DNA from: DASSUW01 sp035706585
GTDB taxonomy: Bacteria; Actinomycetota; Thermoleophilia; Solirubrobacterales; Solirubrobacteraceae
Length of the DNA: 24,168 nucleotides
Direction: 5' to 3'
Assembly: GCA_035706585.1 (NCBI GenBank)
Contig: DASSUW010000185.1
Span: 1 to 24,168 of the forward strand
Made by a program: the position numbers and the translations under genes. Shown here one piece after another: positions 7,562 through 15,539 of this stretch; within the stretch, counting starts at the first letter, position 1, and each line of letters begins with the position of its first letter. Under the pieces are notes generated by a model, which saw nothing but the letters and a program-made list of their open reading frames with translations, searched no databases and was not told where the DNA came from.

Positions 7562-8629
7562 CTTGTAGCGCAGCGTCGCGCGCACCCAACCGCCCGGCTG
7601 GAACGTGACGACGCGGGCAGCGATGCGCCGCGCGGGTCGCCGGCCCAGCGGCACCCGCACGGTCTTGCGGTGCCCGACGCGCATGCGCGCCGCCTTCGCG
7701 CCCAACCGCCCACGGCGGTCGCGCAGGAGCACGCGCCCGACGCAGCGCCCGACCGCGCCCGTGCAGGCGATCCGCAGCGCCACGCGCCCGTGGGCGATGC
7801 GTGGCGTGCGCGCGGTCGCGAACATGAACGGCGCGCGCGCCCCGGCGCCGTCGCTGCACGTCGGGCGGAACGCCGGGTCGGCCGGTCCAGCACGGCCGAG
7901 CGCGTCGAGCGTCCACGCGAGCGCGATCGGGTCGTAGATGATCCCGACGTGGTCGGTGATGTCTTCGGGACAGCGGTCCTGCAGCACGACGTTCGTCGCG
8001 CCGTCGAGCGCCTGCGAGCGATACGGCGTCACGACCTCGTCGTAGCGAGTCGAGATCACCGTGTAGGACGGCGGCGGGGGCGCCTCCTCGCCGGCGTTGA
8101 GCTTCTGCATGAACGCCGATCCGGCGGCCTGCTCCGCGCACGCCGGGCAGCCGAGCCCGCCGAGCGGCGGCGCCAGCGGGTTCGTGGTCCCGTGGCTGGA
8201 GGGCGCGAGGCCGACGATGTCGTCGATCACGCCGAGCTTGCCGCGATAGCGCGCGACGTAGCGCCCCAGCATCCCGCCCTGCGAATGCCCGACGAGCGAC
8301 ACCTTCGCCGCGCCCGTGCGCCGGAGCACCTCGTCGATGAACGCGGCGAGCTTGTCGGCCGACTGGTCGATCGGCGCCATCGCGCGCTTGACGAGGTCCA
8401 GCGCGAACACGCAGTAGCCGTTGTGCGCGAGCGCGGGGGAGAACAGGTTCCACGACACCGTCATGTCCCCGAACGTGCCGTGGACGAGGATCACCGGGAC
8501 GGGATGCTCGGCCGAGCGGCAGGAGAAGTCGTTGGCCCCCGGCGGGTCGACGCCCGGCGCCTGCGCGGCCGCCGGCCGGGCCGCGGCGAGCAGCGCAGCG
8601 AGCACGACGAGAACCGCGGCTCCCCTCAC
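7550..8629 (-). CDS. secreted alpha/beta-hydrolase lipase with a basic C-terminal extension
   Basis: Exported triacylglycerol-lipase-like enzyme, about 359 residues. The GTG at 8629 begins directly on a Sec signal (VRGAAVLVVL, hydrophobic run, AAAQA). A GTG six codons earlier is possible but would overlap the upstream gene. The oxyanion region is LVHGTFG (49-54), the nucleophile is S116 in GHSQGG, and the likely acid and base are D197 (STRYDEVV) and H227 (DITDHVG). A Cys pair (C161/C164) in a loop may form a disulfide. From about residue 265 an extra beta-rich, strongly basic domain follows (for example RVALRIACTG, then KTVRVPLGRR) that is not part of the hydrolase fold and may bind the cell surface or substrate. 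It is the last gene of the operon, 4 bp after the flavoenzyme. The family is clear; the ester substrate is not. Confidence 0.85.
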   Translation of the reverse strand: MRGAAVLVVLAALLAAARPAAAQAPGVDPPGANDFSCRSAEHPVPVILVHGTFGDMTVSWNLFSPALAHNGYCVFALDLVKRAMAPIDQSADKLAAFIDEVLRRTGAAKVSLVGHSQGGMLGRYVARYRGKLGVIDDIVGLAPSSHGTTNPLAPPLGGLGCPACAEQAAGSAFMQKLNAGEEAPPPPSYTVISTRYDEVVTPYRSQALDGATNVVLQDRCPEDITDHVGIIYDPIALAWTLDALGRAGPADPAFRPTCSDGAGARAPFMFATARTPRIAHGRVALRIACTGAVGRCVGRVLLRDRRGRLGAKAARMRVGHRKTVRVPLGRRPARRIAARVVTFQPGGWVRATLRYKLRR

Positions 8630-8633
8630 ACGC

Positions 8634-9755
8634 TCAGCTAACCACACCCGAGCCCGCGGTGCGCAGGCTGCGCGCGGCCACGCGCCCGCCGAGCGCGAAG
8701 CGGCCCGGCAGCGACCCGCCGCCGGCGAGCGTGATCGCGAGCCGCTCCGCCATCGCCGGCCCGTGCTTGAAGCCGTGCCCGGAGCCGCCGCCGACGATCC
8801 ATACGCGCTCGCACCCGGGGTGGCGGGCGGCGATGAAGTGCGAGTCGGGCGTGAGCTCGTAGCGGCACGTGCGGGTCTGCAGCAGCCGCGCCCGCGCAAG
8901 CCCGGGGAACCGCTCGTGGACGTACGAGCGCACGGTCCCGACGGTCTGCGGGCGGTCGTCGAGCGGGGCGTCGGGGTCCATCAGCGGGCCCTCGAGATCG
9001 AGCGCCGCCTTGACACCGAAGCCGTCGATGTCCGCGGTGCCGTACATGGCGCGGTCGTAGTCCACCCACCCCGGGACCGCCGGCGAGCGCCACGGCGCTC
9101 CGCCGTCGAAGAACAGCAGCTCCTGCCGGCGCACCGTCACCGGCACGAGGTCGCCGAACAGCGTCGTCAGCCAGCCGCCGCACGCCCACACCACCGCGTC
9201 GCCCTCCAGGCGCGCGCCATGCTCGAGCACGACGGCGTCGCCGTCCGGCCGTGCGCGCGAGCGGACGAGCCGCGCGCCGTGGCGGACCGCCTGGCGCGCG
9301 AGCATCCGCACGGCGCGCTGGGCGCGGATGACGCCGGCCTCCGGCTCGAACAGCACGAACTCGAGGTCGTCGCCGCGCACGCTCGGGAACAGCCGCGCCG
9401 CGTCGGCCACGTCCAGCCGCTCGGCCGGAATCCCGAGCGCGCGCATGGTCCGCAGCGACGCTGCCTCCCAGCCGTCGCCGCGGTGCGCGAACCACGCGAC
9501 GCCGCACTCGAGCATCAGCTGCTCGCCGGACTCGGCCTCGAGCTGCTTCCACAGCACGCGCGCGCGGCGCGCGGACGCCGTGTAGTCGGCGTCGGCACCG
9601 TGCGAGCTGCGGATCAGCCGCGTCTCACCGCCCGAGCTCGCGCGCGCGTCGCCGGGCTCGAACTGGTCCACGAGCGTCACGTCGTCGCCGCCGCGCGCCA
9701 GCCACCATGCGAGCGAGGCGCCGAACGTGCCGGCTCCGACGATGACGACGCGCAT
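8634..9755 (-). CDS. FAD-dependent oxidoreductase, monomeric sarcosine oxidase-like (DAO family)
   Basis: Soluble flavoprotein of 373 residues predicted to oxidise a secondary amine or amino acid with release of hydrogen peroxide. The FAD dinucleotide fold opens the protein (VVIVGAGTFGASLA, GxGxxG at 7-12, acidic D30 after strand 2). Near the C-terminus, TCRYELTPDSHF carries C297 at the position that covalently holds FAD in monomeric sarcosine oxidase and N-methyltryptophan oxidase. GGGSGHGFK (322-330) completes the FAD site, with K330 at a conserved spot. The ATG at 9755 lies 4 bp after the GMC stop. As middle gene of the three-gene operon it should be expressed with the GMC enzyme and lipase. 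The real amine substrate is unknown. Confidence 0.88.
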   Translation of the reverse strand: MRVVIVGAGTFGASLAWWLARGGDDVTLVDQFEPGDARASSGGETRLIRSSHGADADYTASARRARVLWKQLEAESGEQLMLECGVAWFAHRGDGWEAASLRTMRALGIPAERLDVADAARLFPSVRGDDLEFVLFEPEAGVIRAQRAVRMLARQAVRHGARLVRSRARPDGDAVVLEHGARLEGDAVVWACGGWLTTLFGDLVPVTVRRQELLFFDGGAPWRSPAVPGWVDYDRAMYGTADIDGFGVKAALDLEGPLMDPDAPLDDRPQTVGTVRSYVHERFPGLARARLLQTRTCRYELTPDSHFIAARHPGCERVWIVGGGSGHGFKHGPAMAERLAITLAGGGSLPGRFALGGRVAARSLRTAGSGVVS

Positions 9756-9759
9756 GGGC

Positions 9760-12114
9760 TCAGCTGCTCGGCACGTGCGGGAACGCGCGCTGCGTGACCG
9801 TCATCGGCGGCTCGCCGACGATCCGCCGGGCGGCGTACTGCGCCATGCCCATGACGGTCAGCTGCGGGTTGACGTGGACGCTGCTGGGGAACACGCTCGC
9901 GTCACACAGATACAGGTTCTTGAAGCCGTTCACGCGGAAGTCGGCGTCGACGACGGTCCCGATCGGGTTGCCGCCCTGCGGGTGGGCGCTGCTCATGAGC
10001 AGGTCGCCGGTCTCGCGGACCGCGCCGTCGATGCCCGCGAGCTCCTGCGGCGTGCGGTACTCCTGCCACGCGAACGTCGCCGGCATCACGCGCGTGGCGC
10101 CCGCCTGCAGCCAGATCCGGCCGGCGACCTTGAGCCCGTCCCGCATGCTCGCGCGGTCGGCGTCCGACACGGCGTACTCGACCTCCGGCCCGTTCGACGC
10201 CGCCTTCACGCGCCCGGGCGTGGTGGTGCCGACGAGCACGCCCGCGCAGGCCATGTGCCGGTACCGGCTCATGTTCTGGAAGTGGCGGTGGAACCAGCCG
10301 GGCATCGCGAGCGCCTGCGTGGCGGGCGGGTTGAACCACGTCTCGACGAGATAGCCGGGCGGGTCGCCGGGCGCCACGTACGCGTGAGACATCTGGATAC
10401 CCGCGAACGAGTCGACCACGTCCTCGAACTCGCACGTCAGCGGCGAGTTGATGTTGAAGTGCAGCCCGTGGCCGACGGCGTCGCCGCCGATGCCGCTGCG
10501 CTGCAGCAGGTAGCTCGACCCGATCGGCCCGGCGGCGATGACGACCTCGTCGGCGGTGACCGACAGGCGCGCGCCGCTCGCATGGACGCCGGTCACGCCG
10601 GCCACGCGGTCGCCCCGGCGGGCGATCCGGTCCACCTCCACATCGGCGAGCACGTCGAGCTGCCAGCGCCGCTGGGCGAGCGGGAGCAGGACGTCGAGCG
10701 CCGCCTGCTTGCCGCCGTACGGGCAGCCGATGTTGCAGTAGCCGGAGCCGAGGCAGCGATCGGTGATGTTCGCCTCCATGACCTCGAAGTGGCCCGGCAG
10801 CCGCAGATCCTCGACCGCGCGCTTGAAGCGCTGCGCCGCCTCCGTGGTCGTCTCGACCCGGATCGGCGTCACGTCCAGCCACGCCCGGACCTCGCCGATC
10901 GCGTGCTCGAGCGCGTGGCGGTCGACGCCGTGCTGCGCCCAGCGGTCGAGCACCGGCGCCGGTGGCGCGAGGCAGAGCGCGTTGTTGACCGTCGTCCCGC
11001 CGCCGACGCACATGCCCTGCAGCACTTGGAGGCTGAAGTTGGTGGCCAGCTCGAGCGCGCCCTCGTTGTAGAGCCGCAGGTACTGCTCGACCTCGTCGTC
11101 GGTGAAGCGGCGCGGGTCCACGTGCGGGCCGCGCTCGAGCACGAGCACGTTGCGGCCGGTCTCGGCGAAGCGGTAGGCGAGCACCGACCCGGCCGCGCCG
11201 GAGCCGACGATCACAGTGTCGTAGTGAGCGTCGCGGGGCGGCACGGTGAGCGTGCGCAGCGGCGGCTCGGGCGGGTCGTCGGGCCGCGCCGGGCGCCCGT
11301 TCGGCTCGCGCTTCGCGAACGGCGTGTAGCCGATGTCCGCCCACGCCCGGCGGTCGCCGTAGTAACCGAGGTAGGACATCTGCGCGCCGGTCCGGATGAG
11401 CACCTGGACGATCGGGCGCAGCGGCCGGAACACCCGCCGCTCGGCGACCTCGTCGAGGAAGCGCTTCTCGAGGTAGCGCTTGCGGGTCGCGGGAGCGAGC
11501 ACCGGCAGCGGCGGCCGGAGCGTGAGCAGGGGCCACAGGCCGAGCGCGACGAGGGCGAGTTGCACGCGCGCCTTGTCGCGTGCCTTCAGCTCTGCGAGGT
11601 AGTCGTCGACGTTGCGCGCTACCTCCTCCGGCGGGACCACCTCGCGCCTGCCCTCGATCATCACCTCGGCGATCGCGACGAGCGAGAGGAACGCGACCGG
11701 GTGCAGGTAGCGCAGCCCGCGCCCGGCGCGCACGGCGGCGACCCACCACGCGCTGAACCACGCCGCCAGCAGCAGGTCGACCGCCATCCACCCGAGCAGC
11801 GCGGCGGTGCCGGAGACGGTGAACAGCCCGAGGACGTCCTGCCCCGGTGCGCCGCCCCAGGCGAGCGTGGCGATCTGGCCGCCGACCAGCGCGACGTAGC
11901 CGATAGCGATGACCACCGCGGCGGCGCCGAAGCGCCGCACGTCGGCGGCGCCGATCGCCGACAGCGTCACGAACAGCACGTCCTTGGCGAACGAGTTCGC
12001 CATGAACGCGAGCGTCCCGGTGTCGCCGCCGACGAGGTATCCGACCGCGAGGATCGCGCTCCAGATGGCGTGCGCGATCAGCAGCCCGCGGAGCCGTCGC
12101 TCAGGGAACGTCAC
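9760..12114 (-). CDS. membrane-anchored GMC oxidoreductase (long-chain alcohol oxidase-like) with extra N-terminal domains
   Basis: Large flavoenzyme of 784 residues built from three parts. Residues 1-155 contain about five hydrophobic segments (11-29, 42-57, 63-83, 93-127, 137-152). Residues 145-235 resemble gluconate 2-dehydrogenase subunit 3 (VARNVDDYLAELKARDKAR, then RKRYLEKRFLDE). From 298 onward is a complete GMC FAD domain: VIVGSGAAGS (301-310), GGGTTVNNA (371-379), and the C-terminal SAHPQGG and VNPQLT supplying the active-site His and Asn. A Cys cluster CLGSGYCNIGCPYGGK (C454, C460, C464) is typical of fatty-alcohol oxidase and cholesterol-oxidase-like GMC proteins. The GTG at 12114 is chosen because the complement strand has TAGCGT exactly at -12 to -7. 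First gene of the operon; long-chain alcohol or sterol is the likeliest substrate class, by inference. Confidence 0.87.
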   Translation of the reverse strand: MTFPERRLRGLLIAHAIWSAILAVGYLVGGDTGTLAFMANSFAKDVLFVTLSAIGAADVRRFGAAAVVIAIGYVALVGGQIATLAWGGAPGQDVLGLFTVSGTAALLGWMAVDLLLAAWFSAWWVAAVRAGRGLRYLHPVAFLSLVAIAEVMIEGRREVVPPEEVARNVDDYLAELKARDKARVQLALVALGLWPLLTLRPPLPVLAPATRKRYLEKRFLDEVAERRVFRPLRPIVQVLIRTGAQMSYLGYYGDRRAWADIGYTPFAKREPNGRPARPDDPPEPPLRTLTVPPRDAHYDTVIVGSGAAGSVLAYRFAETGRNVLVLERGPHVDPRRFTDDEVEQYLRLYNEGALELATNFSLQVLQGMCVGGGTTVNNALCLAPPAPVLDRWAQHGVDRHALEHAIGEVRAWLDVTPIRVETTTEAAQRFKRAVEDLRLPGHFEVMEANITDRCLGSGYCNIGCPYGGKQAALDVLLPLAQRRWQLDVLADVEVDRIARRGDRVAGVTGVHASGARLSVTADEVVIAAGPIGSSYLLQRSGIGGDAVGHGLHFNINSPLTCEFEDVVDSFAGIQMSHAYVAPGDPPGYLVETWFNPPATQALAMPGWFHRHFQNMSRYRHMACAGVLVGTTTPGRVKAASNGPEVEYAVSDADRASMRDGLKVAGRIWLQAGATRVMPATFAWQEYRTPQELAGIDGAVRETGDLLMSSAHPQGGNPIGTVVDADFRVNGFKNLYLCDASVFPSSVHVNPQLTVMGMAQYAARRIVGEPPMTVTQRAFPHVPSS

Positions 12115-12145
12115 GTCTCGACGCTATCCGACGTAGGCTGCAGGG
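12115..12145. promoter_or_regulatory. 31-bp divergent promoter with two leaderless starts
   Basis: Each strand has a TANNNT hexamer exactly at -12 to -7 relative to its GTG start taken as +1: TAGCGT for the GMC operon (complement of 12121-12126) and TAGGCT for the histidine phosphatase (12134-12139). The hexamers are 7 bp apart. No clear -35 boxes are seen. On the plus side AGGGG touches the GTG and is too close to act as a ribosome site. Confidence 0.6.
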
Positions 12146-12721
12146 GTGACCGTCGTCCTGATCCGCCATGGCGCGACCGAGTGGAGCGTGACGGGCAAGC
12201 ACACGAGCTTCACCGACGTCCCGCTCACGGCGTCCGGACGGCGCGACGCCGAGCGCGTCAGCGAGCGGCTCGGCCGCCGCGAGTTCGCGCTCGTCCTGAC
12301 GTCGCCGCGCGCGCGGGCGCGCGTGACCGCCCAGCTGGCCGGATACGGCGCCGTGGCGGAGGTGGACGAGGATCTCGCCGAGGTGGACTACGGCGAGTAC
12401 GAGGGGCGTACGACGCCGGAGATCCGCGTCGAGGTCCCGGGCTGGAGCGTGTGGACGCACGGCTCGCCGGGCGGCGAGACCGTCGATCAGGTCGGCGCGC
12501 GCGCCGACCGCGTCATCGAGCGCGCGCTCGCCGCCGACGGCGATTCGCTCCTGTTCGCGCACGGACACCTCCTCCGCAACCTCGGCGCGCGCTGGATCGG
12601 GCTACCGGCGGCCGCCGGCGGCAACCTCCTCCTGCACACGGGATCGGTGTGCGAGCTCGGCTTCGAGCGCGAGCGGCGCGCGATCATGCTCTGGAACGAC
12701 ACGGTCCACCTCTCCACCTAA
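12146..12721 (+). CDS. histidine phosphatase superfamily protein (phosphoglycerate mutase-like)
   Basis: Soluble phosphatase or mutase of 191 residues. The phospho-accepting H8 lies in LIRHGATEW, followed by TDVPLTASGRRDA and LTSPRARARVTAQ, the usual phosphate-pocket order. DYGEYEG (81-87) supplies the acidic proton donor and H139 in FAHGHLLRNLGARW is the second catalytic His. The length fits broad-specificity phosphatases better than the 250-residue glycolytic mutases. The GTG at 12146 is chosen from the TAGGCT hexamer at -12 to -7 and the fit of the N-terminal strand VTVVLIRHG. The stop codon is part of a perfect palindrome shared with the convergent glucanase gene. Substrate unknown. Confidence 0.9.
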   Translation: MTVVLIRHGATEWSVTGKHTSFTDVPLTASGRRDAERVSERLGRREFALVLTSPRARARVTAQLAGYGAVAEVDEDLAEVDYGEYEGRTTPEIRVEVPGWSVWTHGSPGGETVDQVGARADRVIERALAADGDSLLFAHGHLLRNLGARWIGLPAAAGGNLLLHTGSVCELGFERERRAIMLWNDTVHLST

Positions 12722-12739
12722 AGGGGTCTGACCCCTTTA
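12719..12739. terminator. two-way terminator palindrome containing both stop codons
   Basis: A perfect palindrome with 10-base arms TAAAGGGGTC and GACCCCTTTA around a single T. The first TAA (12719-12721) is the stop of the histidine phosphatase; the mirrored TTA (12737-12739) is the TAA stop of the convergent RTX glucanase. Transcripts in either direction fold into the same hairpin and end in an A/U-rich foot. Confidence 0.75.
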
Positions 12740-14413
12740 GGGGGCGATGACGTCGAACCCGAACCCGTGGCCGCCGTCGACGCGGTCGTCGCCGTCGCCG
12801 CCGTACAGCGTGTCGTCGCCGTCGCCGCCGTCGATGCGGTCGTCGCCCGCGTCGCCGAACACGGTGTCGTCGCCGCCGCGGGCGTCGATCCTGTCGTTGC
12901 CGCCGAGCCCGCAGATCACGTCGTCGTGGGACGTGCCGCGCAGGCGGTCGGCGCCCGCCGTGCCGGTGATCGTGCACGGCCGCGGCGACGAGCCGAACTC
13001 CTCGACACCGATCACCGGGCGCAGCGAGCGCTCCACGTCCCGGGTCGCGAACGCGCGCCGGAGCGCGTCGTGCCCGAGCGCGTTGCCGAGCGCGGCCATG
13101 ATCATGCCCTGGTCGAGCGACAGGTACGACGACGAGACGCGGCCGGTGTCGACGTTGACCGAGTCGAGGAACCCGAGCGGCGTGTAGATCCCGAAGTCGC
13201 GCTCGAGCCGCCGCAGGTTCGCGACCGCCGCGTGCGGCCGGTAGCGCAGGCCCAGGAACGCCGCGTGCGGCGTGACGACGCCGTTCGTGTACGCCTCCGG
13301 CGGCGGGTTGCTCGTGCCCGCGCGGCAGCCCGGCCAGCCGTTGTCGACCTGCGTGCGCTGCTCGTTGGAGGTGTAGCCCTCCGAGAAGCTGCCGATCCCG
13401 TCGACGCCGTACACGTCGTAGCCGCCCTCGGGGACGTTGGCGGGCGAGAAGCCCCAGTAGCCGTAGCCGGCCTCGGTGAGGCCGTGGTGGATCTGCGCAT
13501 CGACGGTCAGCGGGTGATTGGCACCCCAGCTGCCCGGCGCCCAGCGCTCCTCGGGCACGAACAGCGCCGGCATCAGCGCCTCGAACATGCTGCCGCCCCA
13601 GCTCGGCGTGACGCGCGTTCCGTTGTACGGCAGCGCGCCCTCGAACACGTCGATGCCGAGGTACGTCCGGTGGAACCCGACCGGCTTGGTCTCGGTCCAG
13701 CTCCAGTCGCACGAGTCGCCGAACGAGCGCCAGGTGCCGAACACGACCTGCGGCGGGATCTCGCCCTTGGCCACGCCGATGTAGCTGGCGATCCGACTCT
13801 CGGAGACGTACGTGTCGTAGCAGCACGCCTCCGGGTTCTTCGCTCCCGGGAGGTAGTGGAAGAGGATCCGGTTCGCGGCCGGCCGGTAGTAGAAGCCGAA
13901 GTCCATGCTGTCGTACAGCGCGCGGGCGCGGTGCGAGAGCTCCGGCACGCTGCCGGCGACGACCTTCAGCCCGGTCGCGAGCCAGCCGTTGTCGACCGAT
14001 GACAGCCAGTTGTCGAACGGCTGGCCGCTCGGCGGCCAGATCGCGAGCCGTTCGCCGGTGCGGTGGTCGTACCAGTTGTAGAACTGGCCGTCCGGCTCGT
14101 GGCGCTCCATGTGCTCGAGCGTCGTGATCGTCCTGCGCAGGCGGCTGACCAGCTCGCGGTGGGAGATGATCCGCAGCCGCTCGGCCGCGACGGCGCTCCA
14201 CAGGTACGCGCCGATGTTCGTCGTCGACGTCTGCACGCTGCGCGTGCCGTCACGCCCGTAGCTGTCCGGTGGGAGCCCACTCTGCTCATCGGTCATCGCC
14301 GCGAACGAGCGCCACGTCGCCTCCGCGTAGCGCTCCAGCGTCTTGCGGTCGTGCGCCGCCGCCGGCTGCGCGAGCACCAGCGTCGCCACCACGCCTACGA
14401 GCACTTTTCGCAT
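12737..14413 (-). CDS. secreted glycoamylase-like (PF10091/GH144-type) protein with RTX repeats
   Basis: Exported protein of 558 residues. A short Sec signal (MRKVLVGVVATLVLAQPAAA) is cut before HDRKT. A good ribosome site (GGGAGGGG, complement strand, 4 bases before the ATG) fixes the start. Residues about 25-470 match the glycoamylase-like family, whose studied members include beta-1,2-glucanases: TSTTNIGAYLWS, DGQFYNWYDHRTGE, SSVDNGWLATGL, TPSWGGSMFEAL, GYWGFSPANVPEGGYDVYGVDG and SSYLSLDQGMIMAAL. From 480 to the end are about five RTX-type nonapeptides (GGNDRIDAR, GGDDTVFGD and so on) that bind calcium and help folding outside the cell. Export by Sec with RTX repeats, rather than type I secretion, is expected for a monoderm. 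A 48-bp gap separates it from the diguanylate cyclase upstream. The exact glycan is inferred. Confidence 0.85.
   Translation of the reverse strand: MRKVLVGVVATLVLAQPAAAHDRKTLERYAEATWRSFAAMTDEQSGLPPDSYGRDGTRSVQTSTTNIGAYLWSAVAAERLRIISHRELVSRLRRTITTLEHMERHEPDGQFYNWYDHRTGERLAIWPPSGQPFDNWLSSVDNGWLATGLKVVAGSVPELSHRARALYDSMDFGFYYRPAANRILFHYLPGAKNPEACCYDTYVSESRIASYIGVAKGEIPPQVVFGTWRSFGDSCDWSWTETKPVGFHRTYLGIDVFEGALPYNGTRVTPSWGGSMFEALMPALFVPEERWAPGSWGANHPLTVDAQIHHGLTEAGYGYWGFSPANVPEGGYDVYGVDGIGSFSEGYTSNEQRTQVDNGWPGCRAGTSNPPPEAYTNGVVTPHAAFLGLRYRPHAAVANLRRLERDFGIYTPLGFLDSVNVDTGRVSSSYLSLDQGMIMAALGNALGHDALRRAFATRDVERSLRPVIGVEEFGSSPRPCTITGTAGADRLRGTSHDDVICGLGGNDRIDARGGDDTVFGDAGDDRIDGGDGDDTLYGGDGDDRVDGGHGFGFDVIAP
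12785..12919 (-). repeat. five 27-bp tandem repeats encoding RTX nonapeptides
   Basis: Units begin at 12785, 12812, 12839, 12866 and 12893, each opening with GTCGTCGCC or a close variant on the plus strand. Each encodes one nine-residue GGxGxDxUx-type calcium-binding turn on the minus strand. The first two units are nearly identical in DNA, which suggests recent duplication or homogenisation and a chance of slippage. Confidence 0.85.
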
Positions 14414-14461
14414 GGGTCCCCTCCCATTTCGCCGAGCTCCCGACGAAACGAAGGGTAGACC

Positions 14462-15472
14462 TCAGAACGGCGTCTTGTTCAGCCGCTTGCGGTAGAGCAA
14501 ACGCTGGTCGGCGCAGTCGAGCAGGTCCGGCCCGGTGACGGCGTCGTGCGGCGCGATCGCCCAGGCGAAGCTGGCGACGATCGCGGGCACCTGCGCGGGC
14601 AGGTCGGCGCCGCCGATCGCGTCCTCGAGCGCGGCGACGATGCGCGCGACGCCCGCCGAGCCGGCGCCCGGCGCGATCACCGCGAACTCGTCGCCGCCGA
14701 GCCGGGCCAGCGAGTCGCCCTCGCGCACCACGCGCGCGCAGGCGTCGGCGACCCCGACCAGCACGGCGTCGCCGACCGGATGGCCGTGCAGGTCGTTGAC
14801 CGCCTTGAAGTCGTCGAAGTCGAACATGATGAGCGCGACGCCCGCCGGCGACTCGAGCGCGTGCTCGAGCGCGGCGTCGAAGCTGCGGCGGTTGTGCAGA
14901 TCGGTCAGCGGGTCGCGCTCGGCCATCACGCGCTGGCGCTCCTCGGCGCGGACGAGCCGCCGCTTGAGCATCTGCATGACGATCGTGGCGCCGGCCAGCG
15001 CGACCGTGTAGGCGGCCGCGTGGGCCGGGAAGTTCTCGGGCACGGCGCGCTCGTCGTACAGCAGCGGCGTCGAGTACACGAACGCGAACAGGCCCATCAG
15101 CGGCCACGCGAGGCGCGGCGGGAAGAAGTACGAGATGAACAGCGCGGTGAACAGCAGCAGCGGCTGCAGGAAGCTCGACGCGCCACCCGAGGCCCAGATC
15201 GCCGCGGTGACCACGGGAGCGGTGACCGCGGTGACCAATGCCCGCGTAGCGAGCGACATCGTCCAGCGCCGGCGCCACAGCAGCAGCGAGGCCGCGCCCC
15301 ACAGGACGGCCGCGGCGGCGATCACGAGACCGAAGGCCAGATGCTCGTGCGGCGAGCCGGGCAGCAGGTACATCGCTGCGCCGACCAGGCCGGCGGTGGT
15401 CCACATGCCCGCCGACGTCAGATCCGCCAGGGGACCCTCGTCGCGGGGATCGTCGATGCGGTGCGAGGCCAT
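14462..15472 (-). CDS. membrane-bound diguanylate cyclase (GGDEF)
   Basis: Predicted to make cyclic di-GMP; 336 residues. About six membrane segments occupy residues 24-168, then a short coiled linker (MLKRRLVRAEERQRVMAERD) leads to the GGDEF domain (about 185-336), which starts with the typical DPLTDLHNRRSFD. The active-site loop is RLGGDEF with GGDEF intact at 259-263. The inhibitory RxxD site REGD (250-253) stands exactly five residues before it, so product inhibition is likely. The ATG at 15472 is chosen because the protein then starts just before the first membrane segment; an ATG at 15523 would add 17 Arg-rich residues and cannot be excluded. Directly upstream of the RTX glucanase on the same strand, so the two may share a transcript. 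Confidence 0.9.
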   Translation of the reverse strand: MASHRIDDPRDEGPLADLTSAGMWTTAGLVGAAMYLLPGSPHEHLAFGLVIAAAAVLWGAASLLLWRRRWTMSLATRALVTAVTAPVVTAAIWASGGASSFLQPLLLFTALFISYFFPPRLAWPLMGLFAFVYSTPLLYDERAVPENFPAHAAAYTVALAGATIVMQMLKRRLVRAEERQRVMAERDPLTDLHNRRSFDAALEHALESPAGVALIMFDFDDFKAVNDLHGHPVGDAVLVGVADACARVVREGDSLARLGGDEFAVIAPGAGSAGVARIVAALEDAIGGADLPAQVPAIVASFAWAIAPHDAVTGPDLLDCADQRLLYRKRLNKTPF

Positions 15473-15539
15473 CGGAGCTCGTCCGGTGGATCGGCCGCGG
15501 GCACGCCGGTCTTGAGCACGCATGTGCCACGCTGTCGGC

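Noticed and set aside
9727..12750. Open frame of about 1000 codons antisense to the GMC oxidoreductase
   Set aside because: Its product is Arg/Ala/His-rich low complexity without any domain, a normal shadow of GC-rich coding DNA. The opposite strand has a full, motif-rich enzyme.
12785..12919. CRISPR-like or minisatellite array
   Set aside because: The 27-bp period is nine codons in frame with RTX calcium-binding turns of the glucanase, with no spacers.
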